From Candidatus Woesearchaeota archaeon (GTDB taxonomy: Archaea; Nanobdellota; Nanobdellia; SCGC-AAA011-G17; ARS1403): DNA of 44,263 nucleotides. Made by a program: the position numbers and the translations under genes. The notes beneath the pieces were generated by a model. That model was not told the origin of the DNA. It made no database searches and was given only the letters and a program-made list of their open reading frames with translations. Shown in pieces: positions 22,601-30,749 of this stretch (positions are counted from its first letter, which is position 1; every line of letters begins with the position of its first letter). The DNA lies in NCBI GenBank assembly GCA_018302705.1, contig JAGVZI010000006.1, positions 1 to 44,263 of the forward strand, given 5' to 3'.

Positions 22601-24440
22601 AAAAGTTTATGTCTATGAAATAAAACCAGATGATGAATTAGATTTAATCTACTATGCTCAGATATTTGAAGAAAGATTTTACACGACTAATTCTTTCTCT
22701 TTTGATTACATTCCTGATGTTGAAGGAAAGCGTGAGCTTAGACTCATTGTTGAAGCTGAAGATGATATAACCCCCGATGATAATATGAGAGACATTGAAA
22801 TAGTTGTTTTTCCTAGGAAACCAGATCTCATAGGAATTTTTAGAGGGGTGAATAGAGCCATTGTTAATGAATCAACTAGCATTTCTGTTAGGATATGGAA
22901 TGGTGGCAGGGCAAATGCAAAAGATGTTAATGCCTCTCTGTACTATATAAATCCTGAAAATGCTGATGAAAAGATCTTGATTGGAGAAAAAAATAATCTT
23001 GATATTCGTTCAGGTACTTTTGATGAAGTGAGTTTCGAATGGACTCCAGAGAGGAAAGGGGATATTATTTTAAGACTTGAAATTGAAGCTGAAGACGATC
23101 TAAATTTGGAGAATAATATTATAGAGATAAATTATTATGTTTTTTCAAATGCTCCTGATATTGAAGTCTGGATTGATGTTGAGCGAAGACTTCGCGTTAA
23201 TGAGAGAACCGAGATTAGAATTATATTATCTAACAATGGCCCTAAAGATGCGGAAAATGTAAGCGTTGTTGTTTCTAGCGTGAAAGATGGAACGATATCT
23301 GAAATAAATAAAAGCTATGTGGAAAAAGCAAATGGGTATTGGTCTCTTGACTACTTTATTGAATGGACTCCTGTGGAAGTCGGTGAATATATATTGGAAG
23401 CTGTTGCCGAGGTGGAAGGTGATGACAACTTAAATAATAATAGAGGAGACAGATTTGTAAATGTGCTGCCTGATGCACCTGATGTTACTGGGCATTATAA
23501 TTGGGAGCCAACACTTGTCATTATTAACCAACCTTCTAACTTAAGCTTTAAGATTTTTAATCAGGGATTTAGAGTTGCTGAAAATATAAATGTAAGCCTT
23601 TTTGAAATCATTAACAATGATGAACTGATTGGCTCTAGCATTATTGATTCTTTGCTTCCTGAAGAGATAAGAAAGATTCTTTTTGAATGGACCCCTATAA
23701 GCCCCGGTTATAAACAACTAAAGCTTGTTGTTGAAACCAAGAATGATGCCGATCCTGCGAATGATATTTATCCGTTCAGTTTGGGCGTATTAAGTGATAA
23801 TGTAGATATAATTATAAATCCTTTTTTAACTGGGTCTAATCTTATTATTAACAAGGATAATTTAATTGAGTTCGGTATGCATAATTCGGGAGGCAGGACC
23901 TCTGATGAAATCTTTGTTTCATTGTCCTTTGTTCATATTGAAGGGGAGGAGACATTGCTTTACAACAGAAGCCATGGGTTTTTGAATGGAGATAGTGGTG
24001 CTGGTTCGGGGATAAGTTATACTCCTGACGAGGTTGGTATTAAGGAGTTTAAGATAAGAGCAATTACAGAAAATGATTATGATCTTAGCAATAATGAAGG
24101 GGAATTTTTAATGAAGGTAGTCCCTCAGTCTAAGTTGATAAACCTGGGAAGCAATGCTTTATCCGGCTATTTATCCTTAGAGATCCAGAGGGAAAATCTT
24201 GGAAAATGGGAACCTTATGCTGTGCTTATTGATGATCAAAGCAAAGGAACTATAAGAACATTAAATGGGGGGGAAAGCCTAGCTTTGGATGAATTATTTA
24301 ATGAGCTTGAATATAGCATTAGCATTTCAGACAAAGGCAGTTTTAGGGTTTATGTCGCCTTCCTTGATGAAAATAGAAGCATTATTGAGACTTATGACGG
24401 GAAAAAATTGGAGGCTAGTTATCAGTTCATTGAAAGGTAG
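19671..24440 (+). CDS. Giant secreted subtilisin-like serine protease with CARDB-like repeats
   Basis: 1589 residues. A signal peptide (about 1-22, GLILVVVFLLIPVVSS) is followed by a Cys-containing region, an inhibitor-like propeptide (about 235-380) and an S8 peptidase domain (about 395-710). The triad is D414 (AVIDTGVDY), H459 (GHGTHVA) and S657 (SGTSMATPH), with the oxyanion Asn in AAGNSGPEG. The rest is repeated Ig-like CARDB-type domains of about 110 residues, each with the pattern N-x-G...A-x-N-V and FEWTP followed by D-x-N-x-x-NN. There is no C-terminal anchor. TATA box TTTTTATAG is about 27 bases before ATG. Possible roles are surface-protein processing or predation/attachment; not decided by sequence. 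Confidence 0.92.
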   Translation: MYLKRGLILVVVFLLIPVVSSELNFQCEDGTLFGDCNDKGEICAGSRNLIIDNRASLEKQRRYVFFGYPEESCYEGAYNLFIGGKLIPLARSSSEKGRAVADFITEENINGEANVRCAFDNKNIKIDKRYLGEVSEDVGLYEDCDFCGKCAGGAGINAEISIATTKDYYWEKEMIELTDPPSQHEDLKKITGDIVLDYNPASNVPDDLNAINSDEEAGIGSVHENEVAEDEIVEPNGYIIEFEDDPVLVKKVELESEAKENQDYIDTHYTYNPLVRFKMVFGVSLEDVDDRLERYKVGLNRKNANIKEQVLRRLDKRDYVTVTGYAIKGSLSEEELGIFYEYQNVFNGIALDISSGEAEEIRSVRGVKRVHPNYPIRALLQESVPLINADDVWNLRDSNGEFLTGRGVDIAVIDTGVDYTHSDLGGCSRDQFLGGSCGKVVGGYDFFDGDNDPMDCMGHGTHVAATAAGNGALKGVAPDADIYAYRVLDCRGSGYSAMLIASVERVMDPNEDGDFSDHHEVISMSLGWPPFYEDDTEELKAQIVNNAVSAGVVAVIAAGNSGPEGNWFCWGLDGGSTNSICSPGIAKNAITVGAVDKQLQIAGFSSRGPAMDLDGVTEINKPDIVAPGVDICAAQWDDAFYGSCNNDDEHVAISGTSMATPHVAGAAALLIQKNPDWTSFEIKEALKSSATDLGLEVNTQGTGFLDILRAVSLEKPPAVIYIDSVNRDRTNVIIRGTVTHDDFDKYEIYTRKGDNEFNEIYESPYPVSNGVIVVFSHASLDVGRYELELRVYDREGNLIGNKIISFNVPNVEILNIANDGGVDNDGDGDYDALAVELDAYARAYGSGEMQAELEIEGEQLAFPLSFGMSAYPYSVIEGENIIRFEFDGDNIRRELFNNEFDADEEVMFKLKVLPLEGERKRVFELINRYSIDDFDKTVDLAAGDILAEGVSGGPVFLDSQNRLSGLIFNNGNAPFVGKVYVYEIKPDDELDLIYYAQIFEERFYTTNSFSFDYIPDVEGKRELRLIVEAEDDITPDDNMRDIEIVVFPRKPDLIGIFRGVNRAIVNESTSISVRIWNGGRANAKDVNASLYYINPENADEKILIGEKNNLDIRSGTFDEVSFEWTPERKGDIILRLEIEAEDDLNLENNIIEINYYVFSNAPDIEVWIDVERRLRVNERTEIRIILSNNGPKDAENVSVVVSSVKDGTISEINKSYVEKANGYWSLDYFIEWTPVEVGEYILEAVAEVEGDDNLNNNRGDRFVNVLPDAPDVTGHYNWEPTLVIINQPSNLSFKIFNQGFRVAENINVSLFEIINNDELIGSSIIDSLLPEEIRKILFEWTPISPGYKQLKLVVETKNDADPANDIYPFSLGVLSDNVDIIINPFLTGSNLIINKDNLIEFGMHNSGGRTSDEIFVSLSFVHIEGEETLLYNRSHGFLNGDSGAGSGISYTPDEVGIKEFKIRAITENDYDLSNNEGEFLMKVVPQSKLINLGSNALSGYLSLEIQRENLGKWEPYAVLIDDQSKGTIRTLNGGESLALDELFNELEYSISISDKGSFRVYVAFLDENRSIIETYDGKKLEASYQFIER

Positions 24441-24441
24441 A

Positions 24442-25038
24442 ATGAGACTTCATAAAATAATTTATAGGAGCTTGAAAGCGCGCAATCCTCTAATTTTTAT
24501 TCTTTTTATTATTTTTTATACAATCTTCGCTGTGCCTAATGTTTTTTCACAAGACTTTTCACAGGGATATATCGAAAGCAGAATTGACAGCTTGTTTTTG
24601 GCTGATGAGAAGATTAGCTTCAATATCCGGGTAAGAAATCCAACACGAGAGATCCTTGACGTAAGATTGTTTGTGGAGATTGTCGGACCCGACTACAACG
24701 AAGAGATTTTTAAGGAGAGATTATACTTGTATCCTGGAGATTTGTATTTGAAGAGCCTCGATGACAGGCTTGCCAGCGGAGACTACAAGATAAGGATAGG
24801 ATTAAAGGACAAATTCTTTGAAACTGTTTATGATCAAAAGATCTTGGAGTTTAAAGTTGTTAGAAGCTGCAATATTGACAATATTTGCAGTTATGAAAAA
24901 GCTTATGAAAAATGCGAGAGGTGCGTATCCAAAGCCGATCCATTTGATAGTTTTGTTCCTGTGTTTTTTGGAATTATTATTTTTGGGATAATCTTGGTTA
25001 TCTATTTTGAAACTAAAAGGAGGAATGCTCTGGGATGA
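24442..25038 (+). CDS. Membrane-anchored exterior protein downstream of the subtilase
   Basis: Start moved from 24289 to ATG 24442, one base after the subtilase stop; this restores a signal peptide (LIFILFIIFYTIFAVPNVFS). The 198-residue protein has a beta-rich exterior domain (FNIRVRNPTREILDVRLFVEIVGP), a Cys-containing juxtamembrane part (CNIDNICSYEKAYEKCERC) and a C-terminal helix (PVFFGIIIFGIILVIYF) with a basic tail. The gene spacing suggests one operon with the protease; it could hold the otherwise unanchored enzyme at the cell surface, which is inference. Confidence 0.65.
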   Translation: MRLHKIIYRSLKARNPLIFILFIIFYTIFAVPNVFSQDFSQGYIESRIDSLFLADEKISFNIRVRNPTREILDVRLFVEIVGPDYNEEIFKERLYLYPGDLYLKSLDDRLASGDYKIRIGLKDKFFETVYDQKILEFKVVRSCNIDNICSYEKAYEKCERCVSKADPFDSFVPVFFGIIIFGIILVIYFETKRRNALG

Positions 25039-25172
25039 ATGTAAATACTGGCTTGATTTTTGCTCTCCTATTGTATCCGGCCAGAGAGTTGACATTGAAC
25101 TGAATTATTTTTTTAGATGACATAAGACATGTAGCCGCAAAGGATATATAATCTGCTTTCTTCATTGTTAAT

Positions 25173-26393
25173 ATGCTTGTTTCAAGGCCTAAGTGGAGGG
25201 ATGTTGAACTTCAGCTGAAAGTTAAAAGCGCTTTTAATTCTGTCTTGGAGCTCGGCAAGGATAACTTTTTTGGCAGCAGCCCGCCGGGTGTTTTTGTCGG
25301 TTCAAAATTGAGATATCCTAATGTCAATGTCGGGATTTTAAGCCCTGCTGTGCATGACGAGAATTCTTGGATACTGGATAATCCTAGATACTGGGCTAAT
25401 TCTGAAACCACGATAAAAGACGTTGTTTCTTATCGAGGAAGCTTGATTAATTCCAGATTTAAAAGCAGCGTTAAGGATGCCAGAAGGGAGAATAAATTTT
25501 TGGATGTTGCCAAGGAAATTGCTCTCGGGTATAAGCCTGTTGATGTCGAGATTTATTTTAAGAAAAAACTTAATTTTGGAATTGATAAAGATAAAATTAC
25601 TACCCCTATTGGCCCCGCTATTTCTTTGAAGAGCGTAAAGATTGCTGACAATGTTAAAGTGCTAAACTCTGTTGAGAAAGTTTTTGAAGACACAGATTTG
25701 AAAGCTAATGATGCAGTGAATTATCTGTATGGAAAAAACATTGACGAGAACTTTTTGACTAAATTGCTGAGCATTGGCGTGATGGGGCTGAAGAAAAACA
25801 GGAGATTAGTTCCCACGAGATGGAGCATAACCGCTGTCGATGACACAATCGGGAAAAGATTCATTGAAGAGATAAAATCCTTCCCTAGCATTGATAAATT
25901 CTTACTGTTCACCGGCAACTTTTTTGGAAACTATTATTATGTAATGCTGTTTCCCGAGGTTTGGAGCTATGAATTATTTGAGGGCTACCTGCCTGGGGCT
26001 GTCTGGAATTTTTCAGGGAAAATCGAATTTGCAACTGATCATGAATGGTATGATGGAAGGAAGAGTTATGCGGAAAAAACGGCCGGAGGGTATTATGCTT
26101 CTCGTATAGGTGTGCTCGAATATCTGAACAAAATAAAAAGGCAGGCTTCCGTACTAGTAATAAGGTTTGAAACTCCTGAATACACTGACAGCTTGGGGGT
26201 GTGGGTTGTGAGATCGGCTGCAAGGAAAGCGTTGGAAAATAAATTTGCTGAATTTGAAACAAGAGAGCAAATGCTGGAATGCGTCAAGCAATTAATTGTC
26301 AGGAAATTTAATTTCAATATTGAGAGGGTTTATAACCAAAGTGCTTTGCTTAGAAAATTAAGAACTCAAAGGAAACTAAATGAGTTTATTTGA
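25173..26393 (+). CDS. Nre-family DNA repair protein (NreA-like), lacking N-terminal zinc finger
   Basis: Archaeal Nre proteins act in repair of mitomycin-type DNA damage and can bind PCNA. The 406 residues show family hallmarks: FGSSPPGVFVGSKLRYPNVNVG near the N-terminus, TTPIGPAISLK in the middle, and RLVPTRWSITAVDDTIGK, then NYYYVMLFPEVWSYELFEGYLPG. The usual N-terminal zinc motif is absent, since the protein starts at MLVSRPKWRDVE with a TATA box (GGATATATAATC) 26 bases upstream. The C-terminus ends RKLNEFI without a clear PCNA-interacting box. The gene overlaps a convergent minus-strand ORF by a few bases. Confidence 0.88.
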   Translation: MLVSRPKWRDVELQLKVKSAFNSVLELGKDNFFGSSPPGVFVGSKLRYPNVNVGILSPAVHDENSWILDNPRYWANSETTIKDVVSYRGSLINSRFKSSVKDARRENKFLDVAKEIALGYKPVDVEIYFKKKLNFGIDKDKITTPIGPAISLKSVKIADNVKVLNSVEKVFEDTDLKANDAVNYLYGKNIDENFLTKLLSIGVMGLKKNRRLVPTRWSITAVDDTIGKRFIEEIKSFPSIDKFLLFTGNFFGNYYYVMLFPEVWSYELFEGYLPGAVWNFSGKIEFATDHEWYDGRKSYAEKTAGGYYASRIGVLEYLNKIKRQASVLVIRFETPEYTDSLGVWVVRSAARKALENKFAEFETREQMLECVKQLIVRKFNFNIERVYNQSALLRKLRTQRKLNEFI

Positions 26394-26614
26394 AGATATT
26401 TATTCCTAAAAATGTCCTCGATAATAGGTTATCCATTGATACTAATCCTGCAATTATTCCAATTGTTTTTATACTTTCTTCATCAAAAAGATTTAATGTT
26501 TTAAGTATCTGGATGAATTCATTAAAAAAGATAATTGTAGCTATGATGAACAACAATGAACAATAGGGCTTCTAGGAAAAATTTTGCTAATGCATTTGTA
26601 GTAATTAATCTCAT
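26386..26614 (-). pseudogene. Small membrane protein gene interrupted by a likely 10-base duplication
   Basis: Minus-strand ATG 26614 reads MRLITTNALAKFFLEALLF and then goes out of frame, stopping after 30 codons. From about 26550 another frame continues as a good membrane protein (FIIATIIFFNEFIQILK ... SRTFLGINIFK) to TAA at 26386. Plus-strand sequence at the junction is GAACAACAAT followed by GAACAATAGG, a partial ten-base repeat; deleting one ten-base unit joins both frames into one 72-residue protein. It is the third gene of a cluster of tiny membrane proteins. It could be decay, switchable slippage or an assembly error. Confidence 0.5.
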
Positions 26615-26706
26615 ATTATTTTAAATATTTTAAGAATTAGGAAAAATACTAGCAGGTATATTATTACCCTTATTATTTTATCTACTTCTGTTAACTTTTC
26701 TGCCAT
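26611..26706 (-). CDS. 31-aa single-span membrane protein
   Basis: ATG at 26706 encodes a short charged N-terminus (MAEKLTEVDKII) and one membrane helix (IYLLVFFLILKIFKII). Its stop overlaps the next start as ATGA, the usual sign of coupled translation, which supports coding. It is too short for the ORF track. Function unknown. Confidence 0.5.
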   Translation of the reverse strand: MAEKLTEVDKIIRVIIYLLVFFLILKIFKII

Positions 26707-26737
26707 ACTTTATACCTTGTTTTTGATTTTATTTAAA

Positions 26738-26911
26738 CTATTCGGTGAAACCAATCAAAACAAACATCAATCCTATGAAAATTACTAGCAAACCGAAAGA
26801 TCCCTTAATTATTGTCCATAATGCTGCTAAGTTTCCCGGCCATTGTAAATAAGTCCAGGCTCCGGCGAGCATAATCAACAAACCCAAGATTATTTTTATT
26901 GACTTGTTCAT
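26738..26911 (-). CDS. 57-aa two-helix membrane protein
   Basis: Minus-strand ATG 26911 opens a 57-residue protein with two hydrophobic helices (IKIILGLLIMLAGAWTYL and GLLVIFIGLMFVLIGF) separated by a short loop with Trp and Pro. The TTTAAA element at 26935-26940 is 27 bases from this ATG and also serves prs. Similar two-helix small proteins are frequent in DPANN genomes. Below the length cut of the ORF track; first gene of a three-gene cluster. Confidence 0.6.
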   Translation of the reverse strand: MNKSIKIILGLLIMLAGAWTYLQWPGNLAALWTIIKGSFGLLVIFIGLMFVLIGFTE

Positions 26912-26934
26912 GCTTATATTAGAAGTAGATAAAG

Positions 26935-26940
26935 TTTAAA
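26935..26940. promoter_or_regulatory. Palindromic TATA core shared by prs and the small membrane protein
   Basis: TTTAAA is centred about 27 bases from the minus-strand ATG 26911 and about 28 bases from the plus-strand ATG 26966. This fits one TBP site serving two divergent leaderless messages. Confidence 0.5.
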
Positions 26941-26965
26941 TATCTTATAGTTGTTACTTAGAGTG

Positions 26966-27799
26966 ATGATAATTGCAGGTATGAGCAACAGCAAAGATTT
27001 GGCTGAAAAAATTGCAAGAAGATTAAATGTTGACTACGATGATTTGATTTTAAGAGATTTTTCTGATGGAGAGCTGCATGTCAAGTTTAACTGCGACGTG
27101 AAAGGAAAGAAGGTTGCGCTTGTCCAGAGCTTGTATCCTTATCCGAATCATTCTTTTTTTGAAGTTATGTATGCTGCTTCTGCTGCAAGGGACTTGGGGG
27201 CAAAGGAAATAATTTATGTTGCTCCGTATATTGCTTTTTTTAGAGAAGATAACCGGAAAGTTGGAGGGGAGTGCGTGCAACAGAATATTGTTGCTGATCT
27301 GCTGAATAGGAATGTGGATGCTGTGCTGAGCGTCGAGCCGCATCTTCACCAGCATAACCTTCCTGGGAAATTTTCCATTCCTTTTTATAGATTAGAATGC
27401 AATGAGGCCTTGAGAAAATATGCGAGGGATAATTTTTCCGGATGCAAGATTGTCGGGTTTGGCGAGAGAGCTTGGAAACTGGCTAAGCATGTTGATAAAA
27501 ATGCTGCTCTGTATGAAAAAGGAAATCATGGAAATGTGAATGAAGATAAGATTGAATACGGCGATAATGTATTAATAGTAGATGATATAATTGCAAGCGG
27601 CAACAGCATGATGGCAAATATTGCGAATTTGAAATGCAAAAAAATTAATGTGCTGGCTGTGCACGGGCTGTTTAATGGGGATTCTTTTTTAAGATTAAAA
27701 GGGATTGCTGAAAGGATTGTTAGCTGCAATACTGTCCGGCACGAAAGCAACAAGATAGATGTTAGTGGCTTGATTGCCGGGAAGTTGATGGAGATATGA
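26966..27799 (+). CDS. prs: Ribose-phosphate pyrophosphokinase (PRPP synthetase)
   Basis: Makes PRPP from ribose 5-phosphate and ATP for nucleotide synthesis. Start moved from TTG 26951 to ATG 26966 (MIIAGMSNSK), 28 bases from the TATA core; 277 residues, close to archaeal enzymes. Motifs: FSDGELHVKF near residue 35, YAASAARDLGAKEI, and APYIAFFREDNR. The PRPP-binding loop is VLIVDDIIASGN, differing from the usual DDI-[IV]-x-T-G-G by Ser for Thr and Asn for Gly, which could lower affinity. Followed after one base by the MFS-like gene. Confidence 0.92.
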   Translation: MIIAGMSNSKDLAEKIARRLNVDYDDLILRDFSDGELHVKFNCDVKGKKVALVQSLYPYPNHSFFEVMYAASAARDLGAKEIIYVAPYIAFFREDNRKVGGECVQQNIVADLLNRNVDAVLSVEPHLHQHNLPGKFSIPFYRLECNEALRKYARDNFSGCKIVGFGERAWKLAKHVDKNAALYEKGNHGNVNEDKIEYGDNVLIVDDIIASGNSMMANIANLKCKKINVLAVHGLFNGDSFLRLKGIAERIVSCNTVRHESNKIDVSGLIAGKLMEI

Positions 27800-27800
27800 T

Positions 27801-28865
27801 ATGCTAGAGCATCCAATCAATTATATAAGATTTATTCTGAAAAGTGAATTGAATGCACTTTATGCTTCTGTTGTTTTGAGAGATTTAGCTTTTAGCATGG
27901 TGGGGATTTTTGTACCGCTTTACCTCTTTGTAGAACTGAAATACAACCTAAGCTTTGTAATCCTGTTTTACCTGATTTACAGTCTTTCGTATATGCTGTT
28001 CATTTTTCCAAGTTCCAAACTCGTTGATATCTTTTCTTTTAAATACATTGTATTAATCTCTTCCCCTTTGTATATATCTTATTTTATCCTTTTGGACCTT
28101 ATACCCTTGTATTCATGGCTGTTCTATCTTGTTCCATTCTTGCTCGGCATTGTAGATTCTTTTTTCTGGCTGGGATTTCATTTTGAGTTTTCAGAAGCAA
28201 GTGACTATAAGGAGAGAGGCAAGGAAGTGGGTAATTGGTTTAATTTTAGCCTGTTTTCAGGATTAGTCGGGCCGCTGGTAGGCGGGAGCCTTTTGCTGGC
28301 TTCCGGATTTGAACTGCTATTTTTCATCGTTGCTGCTTTAATATTTGGAAGCGCTGTACCTGTGTTCTTCTGCAGATATAAAAATAAAAGAATGGAGGTT
28401 GAATTTAAAAAAATTTTTAGCGTCAAATTCTTAAAAGACGGGGTCGCGTTTTTCGGGAATGGTGGCACTGGCATTGTCGGAGGGATTTTCTGGCCGATTT
28501 TTGTATTTTCTTTTTTGCAAGGCTATCTTAAATTAGGAAGCTTGGCGACGATAGTATCTTTATTTACATTAAAAATAGGGAGCATCTTTAACTGCCTGTC
28601 CTGGCTGCTGAGGATATTTGCAAAAAATACCTTGCAGTTAATCGGGTTGTACTTCTTTGGCGGATTTAGCTCAATGGCTGCAGAGCTTCCTTTTTCCGCG
28701 CTGATGTACGACAAGTCAAAAAACAGGGGAGAATATTTTATAATGAGAGGGATTTATTTCTCGCTTGGAAGGATTGGAATTTTACTTCTTGTGCTGTGGG
28801 CCGGCAGCTTGAAAAGCAGCTTCTTCTTCGCTGGCTTGTTCAGCTTGCTTTATATGTTCTTATAG
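27801..28865 (+). CDS. MFS-like multi-pass membrane transporter
   Basis: A 354-residue protein with about ten hydrophobic helices. The loop after the fourth or fifth helix (HFEFSEASDYKERGKEVGNW) and GLVGPLVGGSLLLASGF resemble the central part of major-facilitator transporters found in archaea and candidate-phyla bacteria. It is shorter than a full twelve-helix transporter, ending LFSLLYMFL, so the last helices may be missing. Start is one base after the prs stop (TGATATG). Substrate unknown. Confidence 0.65.
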   Translation: MLEHPINYIRFILKSELNALYASVVLRDLAFSMVGIFVPLYLFVELKYNLSFVILFYLIYSLSYMLFIFPSSKLVDIFSFKYIVLISSPLYISYFILLDLIPLYSWLFYLVPFLLGIVDSFFWLGFHFEFSEASDYKERGKEVGNWFNFSLFSGLVGPLVGGSLLLASGFELLFFIVAALIFGSAVPVFFCRYKNKRMEVEFKKIFSVKFLKDGVAFFGNGGTGIVGGIFWPIFVFSFLQGYLKLGSLATIVSLFTLKIGSIFNCLSWLLRIFAKNTLQLIGLYFFGGFSSMAAELPFSALMYDKSKNRGEYFIMRGIYFSLGRIGILLLVLWAGSLKSSFFFAGLFSLLYMFL

Positions 28866-28984
28866 AAAGGCTTTTTTATAATACATACTAAGTAATTACA
28901 ATTTTAATAAATATTTAAATATACTTGTTTGTTTTGCGACGAATATAGAAAACTTTAAAAGTTGAGATTTTGGAAATAAATGTT

Positions 28985-29548
28985 ATGTTTTATCAGAGAA
29001 TTAAAGAAAGCTGGAAGAACTTAAGCAAAGAGCTTAGGCAGGAAAGACTTATTGAATGGAGGAGGTCTAATGCTGTTGTTAGGGTTGAGAAACCTATGAG
29101 ACTTGATAGGGCTAGAGCTTTGGGCTATAGAGCTAAACAAGGTGTTTTTGTTGTTAGAGTGAGAGTTAAAAGGGGAGGGAGGCAGAGGGAGAGGCCTTTG
29201 AAGCACGGGAGAAGAAGCAAGAGAGCAACTTCTAGAAAAATTGTGAAGATGAATTATTTGTGGATCTGCGAGCAGAGGGCTAATAGAAGATATAAGAACT
29301 GCGAGGTTTTAGGAAGCTATCCCCTCTTAAAAGATGGAAAATATTTCTGGGCCGAGGTAATGCTGGTCGATAGAAACCATCCTGTGATTGTTAATGACCC
29401 AATTTTAAGGAGTATTGCAAGGCAAAGAGGAAGAACTTTTAGAGGGTTGACGAGCAGCGGGAGAAAATCAAGAGGGTTAAGGGGAAAAGGTGCTGGTTAT
29501 GAAAAGATAAGGCCCAGCATAAGGGCGCATTTTGGAAGAGGGAAGTAA
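28985..29548 (+). CDS. rpl15e: Large-subunit ribosomal protein L15e (eL15)
   Basis: Archaeal/eukaryotic 50S protein absent from bacteria. Start moved from 28970 to ATG 28985 (MFYQRIKESW), about 29 bases after TATA AACTTTAAAA. The 187 residues have all hallmarks: RLDRARALGYRAKQG, VRVRVKRGGR, the LWICEQRANRRYKNCEVLGSY core and a basic Gly/Arg-rich C-terminus (GLTSSGRKSRGLRGKG). Length matches the family. Monocistronic by appearance. Confidence 0.97.
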   Translation: MFYQRIKESWKNLSKELRQERLIEWRRSNAVVRVEKPMRLDRARALGYRAKQGVFVVRVRVKRGGRQRERPLKHGRRSKRATSRKIVKMNYLWICEQRANRRYKNCEVLGSYPLLKDGKYFWAEVMLVDRNHPVIVNDPILRSIARQRGRTFRGLTSSGRKSRGLRGKGAGYEKIRPSIRAHFGRGK

Positions 29549-29594
29549 ACAATAAATAGGTAATTTTATATAGAAATTTTCTTTAGTACTATGC

Positions 29595-30749
29595 ATGAGA
29601 AGAGGTTTGGCTTGCTTAGTTTTTTTATTTTTGCTGTTTTTTTATAGTGCGTCTATCTATGCACAGCAAAATACTGTTACTTTTAACGGGACGATTCCAG
29701 AATTGAATATTGTAACCGGGATGAACCGAGGCGTTGTTGATTTGAGCGCATATTTTAACAGCAGCAACTCCCTGACTTACAAATATAAAGCTGGAAGCAA
29801 TGGGATTGATGGATTAATCATCGAGGCAAATAGCAATGGAGTTACTAATATCGAGGCCAGCGATCTTGGAACCAGATCTGTTATTTTCATTGCAGATGAC
29901 GACATTGATGTTGTTGAAAGCAATGAGGTGAGGATAGTAATAACTAGGGGCGCCGGCGGCGCTGTGGAGAAAATAAGCTTCTCTCCAAATACAGACAGTA
30001 TTTCATTGGAGGAAGGTGATGGGCAGGCATTTGCCGTTTCAGGAAACAAAAGCGTTGAATGGTATGTTGATGACGTCAAAATAAATAATACTGAGAAAAC
30101 ATATAATTTCGACGGCGATGCCGGGCTGCATACTGTCCGTGCTGTCGTCGACGGTAGCGAGAAAAATTGGAATGTTTCTGTTTTAGCTACCTCTGCTCCT
30201 CCAGCTGCTCAACAAGAAGCTGAAGCAGAAGAAAAAAGCCCTGTTTGCGGGAATGATATAAGGGAGGCGGGGGAGAACTGCAGTAATTGCCCAAGCGATG
30301 TTAAATGCAGCTCAAATACCGAATGCATAAATGGTGTTTGCGCTCCTGTTAAACAACAAGGAAGATTAATTTTATGGCTTGTGCTGCTCGCAGCTGTTAT
30401 AGTATTTGTTGTAATGGGCATTATATTAATCAGAAAGAAAGGAGTTGGCGCCGGATTCTTTGAGAGAATTAAAGCGCTGTTTAAAGGAAAGAAAAAAGAA
30501 TTAACTGGAGTGACTGGCAGAATAGAAGAGGAGAGGATAGAGAAAATAGACGAGGTTGATTTGAACCCGCTTGTTATATATTTCAGGGACAATCTTGGCA
30601 AGTATGAAAAAGAAGCGCTGATAAATCAGACTCTGCAGCAAGGGTGGACTAGAGAGCAGATCGATACTGCCTTAAGCAGGATAGAGGGTTTGGGAGGAGG
30701 GAATGACGAAGCTGGAAACGATAAAAACCCTGTTGAAAAAAAGCCATAA
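29595..30749 (+). CDS. Membrane protein with Ig-like exterior, Cys cluster and cytoplasmic helical tail
   Basis: 384 residues: signal peptide (about 1-23, LVFLFLLFFYSASIYA), beta-rich Ig-like domains, an acidic/Pro linker (APPAAQQEAEAEE), a Cys cluster (CGNDIREAGENCSNCPSDVKC), a membrane helix (about 257-278) and a cytoplasmic basic part. The tail contains ALINQTLQQGWTREQIDTAL, a short helical motif common at the ends of CPR/DPANN membrane proteins. TATA TTTTATATA is 27 bases before the ATG. It shares coding sequence with the DHH gene start (47-base overlap), so the two are co-expressed. Function unknown; likely a surface sensor or scaffold. Confidence 0.65.
   Translation: MRRGLACLVFLFLLFFYSASIYAQQNTVTFNGTIPELNIVTGMNRGVVDLSAYFNSSNSLTYKYKAGSNGIDGLIIEANSNGVTNIEASDLGTRSVIFIADDDIDVVESNEVRIVITRGAGGAVEKISFSPNTDSISLEEGDGQAFAVSGNKSVEWYVDDVKINNTEKTYNFDGDAGLHTVRAVVDGSEKNWNVSVLATSAPPAAQQEAEAEEKSPVCGNDIREAGENCSNCPSDVKCSSNTECINGVCAPVKQQGRLILWLVLLAAVIVFVVMGIILIRKKGVGAGFFERIKALFKGKKKELTGVTGRIEEERIEKIDEVDLNPLVIYFRDNLGKYEKEALINQTLQQGWTREQIDTALSRIEGLGGGNDEAGNDKNPVEKKP

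Noticed and set aside
24289-24441. 51-codon N-terminal extension of the gene after the subtilase (track start)
   Set aside because: It lies wholly inside the subtilase in another frame; ATG 24442 gives a signal peptide and follows the subtilase stop by one base.
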